Shown: positions 63,310 through 64,000 of the stretch, piece after piece | Layout of the letters: every line of letters begins with the position of its first letter | Numbering within the stretch: position 1 is the first letter of the stretch | From: Eopsaltria australis | Taxonomy: Eukaryota; Chordata; Aves; Passeriformes; Petroicidae | NCBI GenBank assembly: GCA_034509425.1 | Contig: JAVTVJ010000228.1 | Location: 186,001-250,000 of the forward strand | Length of the DNA stretch: 64,000 bases | Direction of reading: 5' to 3' | The notes under the pieces: generated by a model | What the model saw: the letters and a program-made list of their open reading frames with translations, nothing else | Told to the model about the DNA's origin: nothing | Database searches by the model: none | Made by a program: the position numbers and the translations under genes

Positions 63310-64000
63310 ATGTACAGAAACAATATCTAGCAGTGGAAACTAGACTTATTGGACAGCTGGGAAGAAATTGGCGTTTATAATATGCTTGCCATGCTCTTCC
63401 CTTCTCCCTTCTCTGCTATTGGAGACAAGAGGATTTTTCTAAATGAGTCTTTGGTTTGATCCTGCATAGCCACTTTTGAGTTCTCATTTGACACAGTAGA
63501 TCATGGATAACTGTTCTGTTTGTCAGACTCATCTGAGTTTGCAGATTTTTTTAATGACCAACACACATCCTTATTCTTTTCATGTTGTGCAGCAAAAACG
63601 TTTGCAAGTTAAAACCAGAGAGGCCTGTTTCTGTGAAACATCCATGTATGTGGGTTTCCATGTTTGTCCTCCCTTTCCAAAGTGTCAATTTTAACAGGTA
63701 CAAGTGTTTCAGTCTCTTTTGCTCTCTCCCATTATAATCATATCTCCATTAATTTGCATTCTCGATTTTTTGTTTATTATCAAATACCTGTAGAATATTG
63801 ACTTTGACTTTTCTGGAAATTATTAATTGAATAAAATATTTCCATGCCGCTGGTAACTCTGTATAATGTGTAGACAGCTGCAGGAAGAAAAATTTATCTA
63901 AATGGAAGAGTGAACTTGGTCCTGTTTTCCCTCCACTCATTGCACAAACAGGATGAATGTAAGGACACTGGATTCAGTGAAAACTTTCTGTGTACTGTCC
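63310..64000. other. Unique AT-rich DNA to the window edge
   Basis: No gene or repeat is recognised. The small open frames at 63503-63694 (plus) and 63749-63940 (minus) have no family motif. Confidence 0.5.

Noticed and set aside
1..64000. CRISPR arrays, bacterial operons, phage genes, tRNA or rRNA genes
   Set aside because: No regularly spaced repeats, no dense long open frames, no ribosome-binding pattern and no tRNA-type A/B boxes with cloverleaf potential were seen. The repeats present are vertebrate retroposons.

Overview
The window looks like nuclear DNA of a bird, most likely a neoavian or passerine lineage. Three things point there. Two CR1 retroposons carry the avian-type 3' end (13601-14462 and 16345-16470). 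A minus-strand LTR fragment of a kind common in songbird and other neoavian genomes lies at 20197-20515. Otherwise repeats are sparse and old. Most of the DNA is AT-rich, CpG-poor, unique-looking sequence, as in an avian gene desert or a very long intron. Nothing suggests a bacterium, phage, plasmid or organelle.

I recognise no complete protein-coding gene, tRNA, rRNA or snRNA. The longest open frames are 110-118 codons. They are either relics of retroposon ORF2 or look like chance frames. Two short open segments with good splice-site context (9365-9466 and 20820-20954) are reported only as speculative exon candidates.

Layout: 1-13600 is unique non-coding DNA with a G-rich, quadruplex-capable island (3290-3405) and a conserved-element-like block (3590-4110). 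13601-16470 holds two CR1 copies. 16471-20196 is unique DNA. 20197-20515 is the LTR fragment. 21370-23350 is the best candidate stretch for conserved regulatory DNA. 23351-32851 holds nothing I can name. From 32852 onward lies a graveyard of old amniote retroposons: an L2-tailed MIR-like SINE (32852-33090, minus), an RTE-like reverse-transcriptase relic (38380-38790, minus), an old CR1 (39785-40125, minus), an L2-like LINE (44881-45540, minus), a CR1-clade ORF2 relic (46008-46490, plus), a second L2-tailed SINE (55535-55740, plus) and an ancient CR1/L3-like relic (62680-63215, plus). A degenerate telomere-like stretch sits at 54495-54590.

The most unusual single structure is at 63218-63309. 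A 66-bp segment closely resembles 59728-59794, about 3.5 kb away, and is bracketed by a perfect 13-bp direct repeat. It looks like a small templated insertion with a target-site duplication at the end of an ancient CR1. No undescribed multi-gene system is visible. Family assignments rest on recognition of diagnostic motifs by eye, not on a search.
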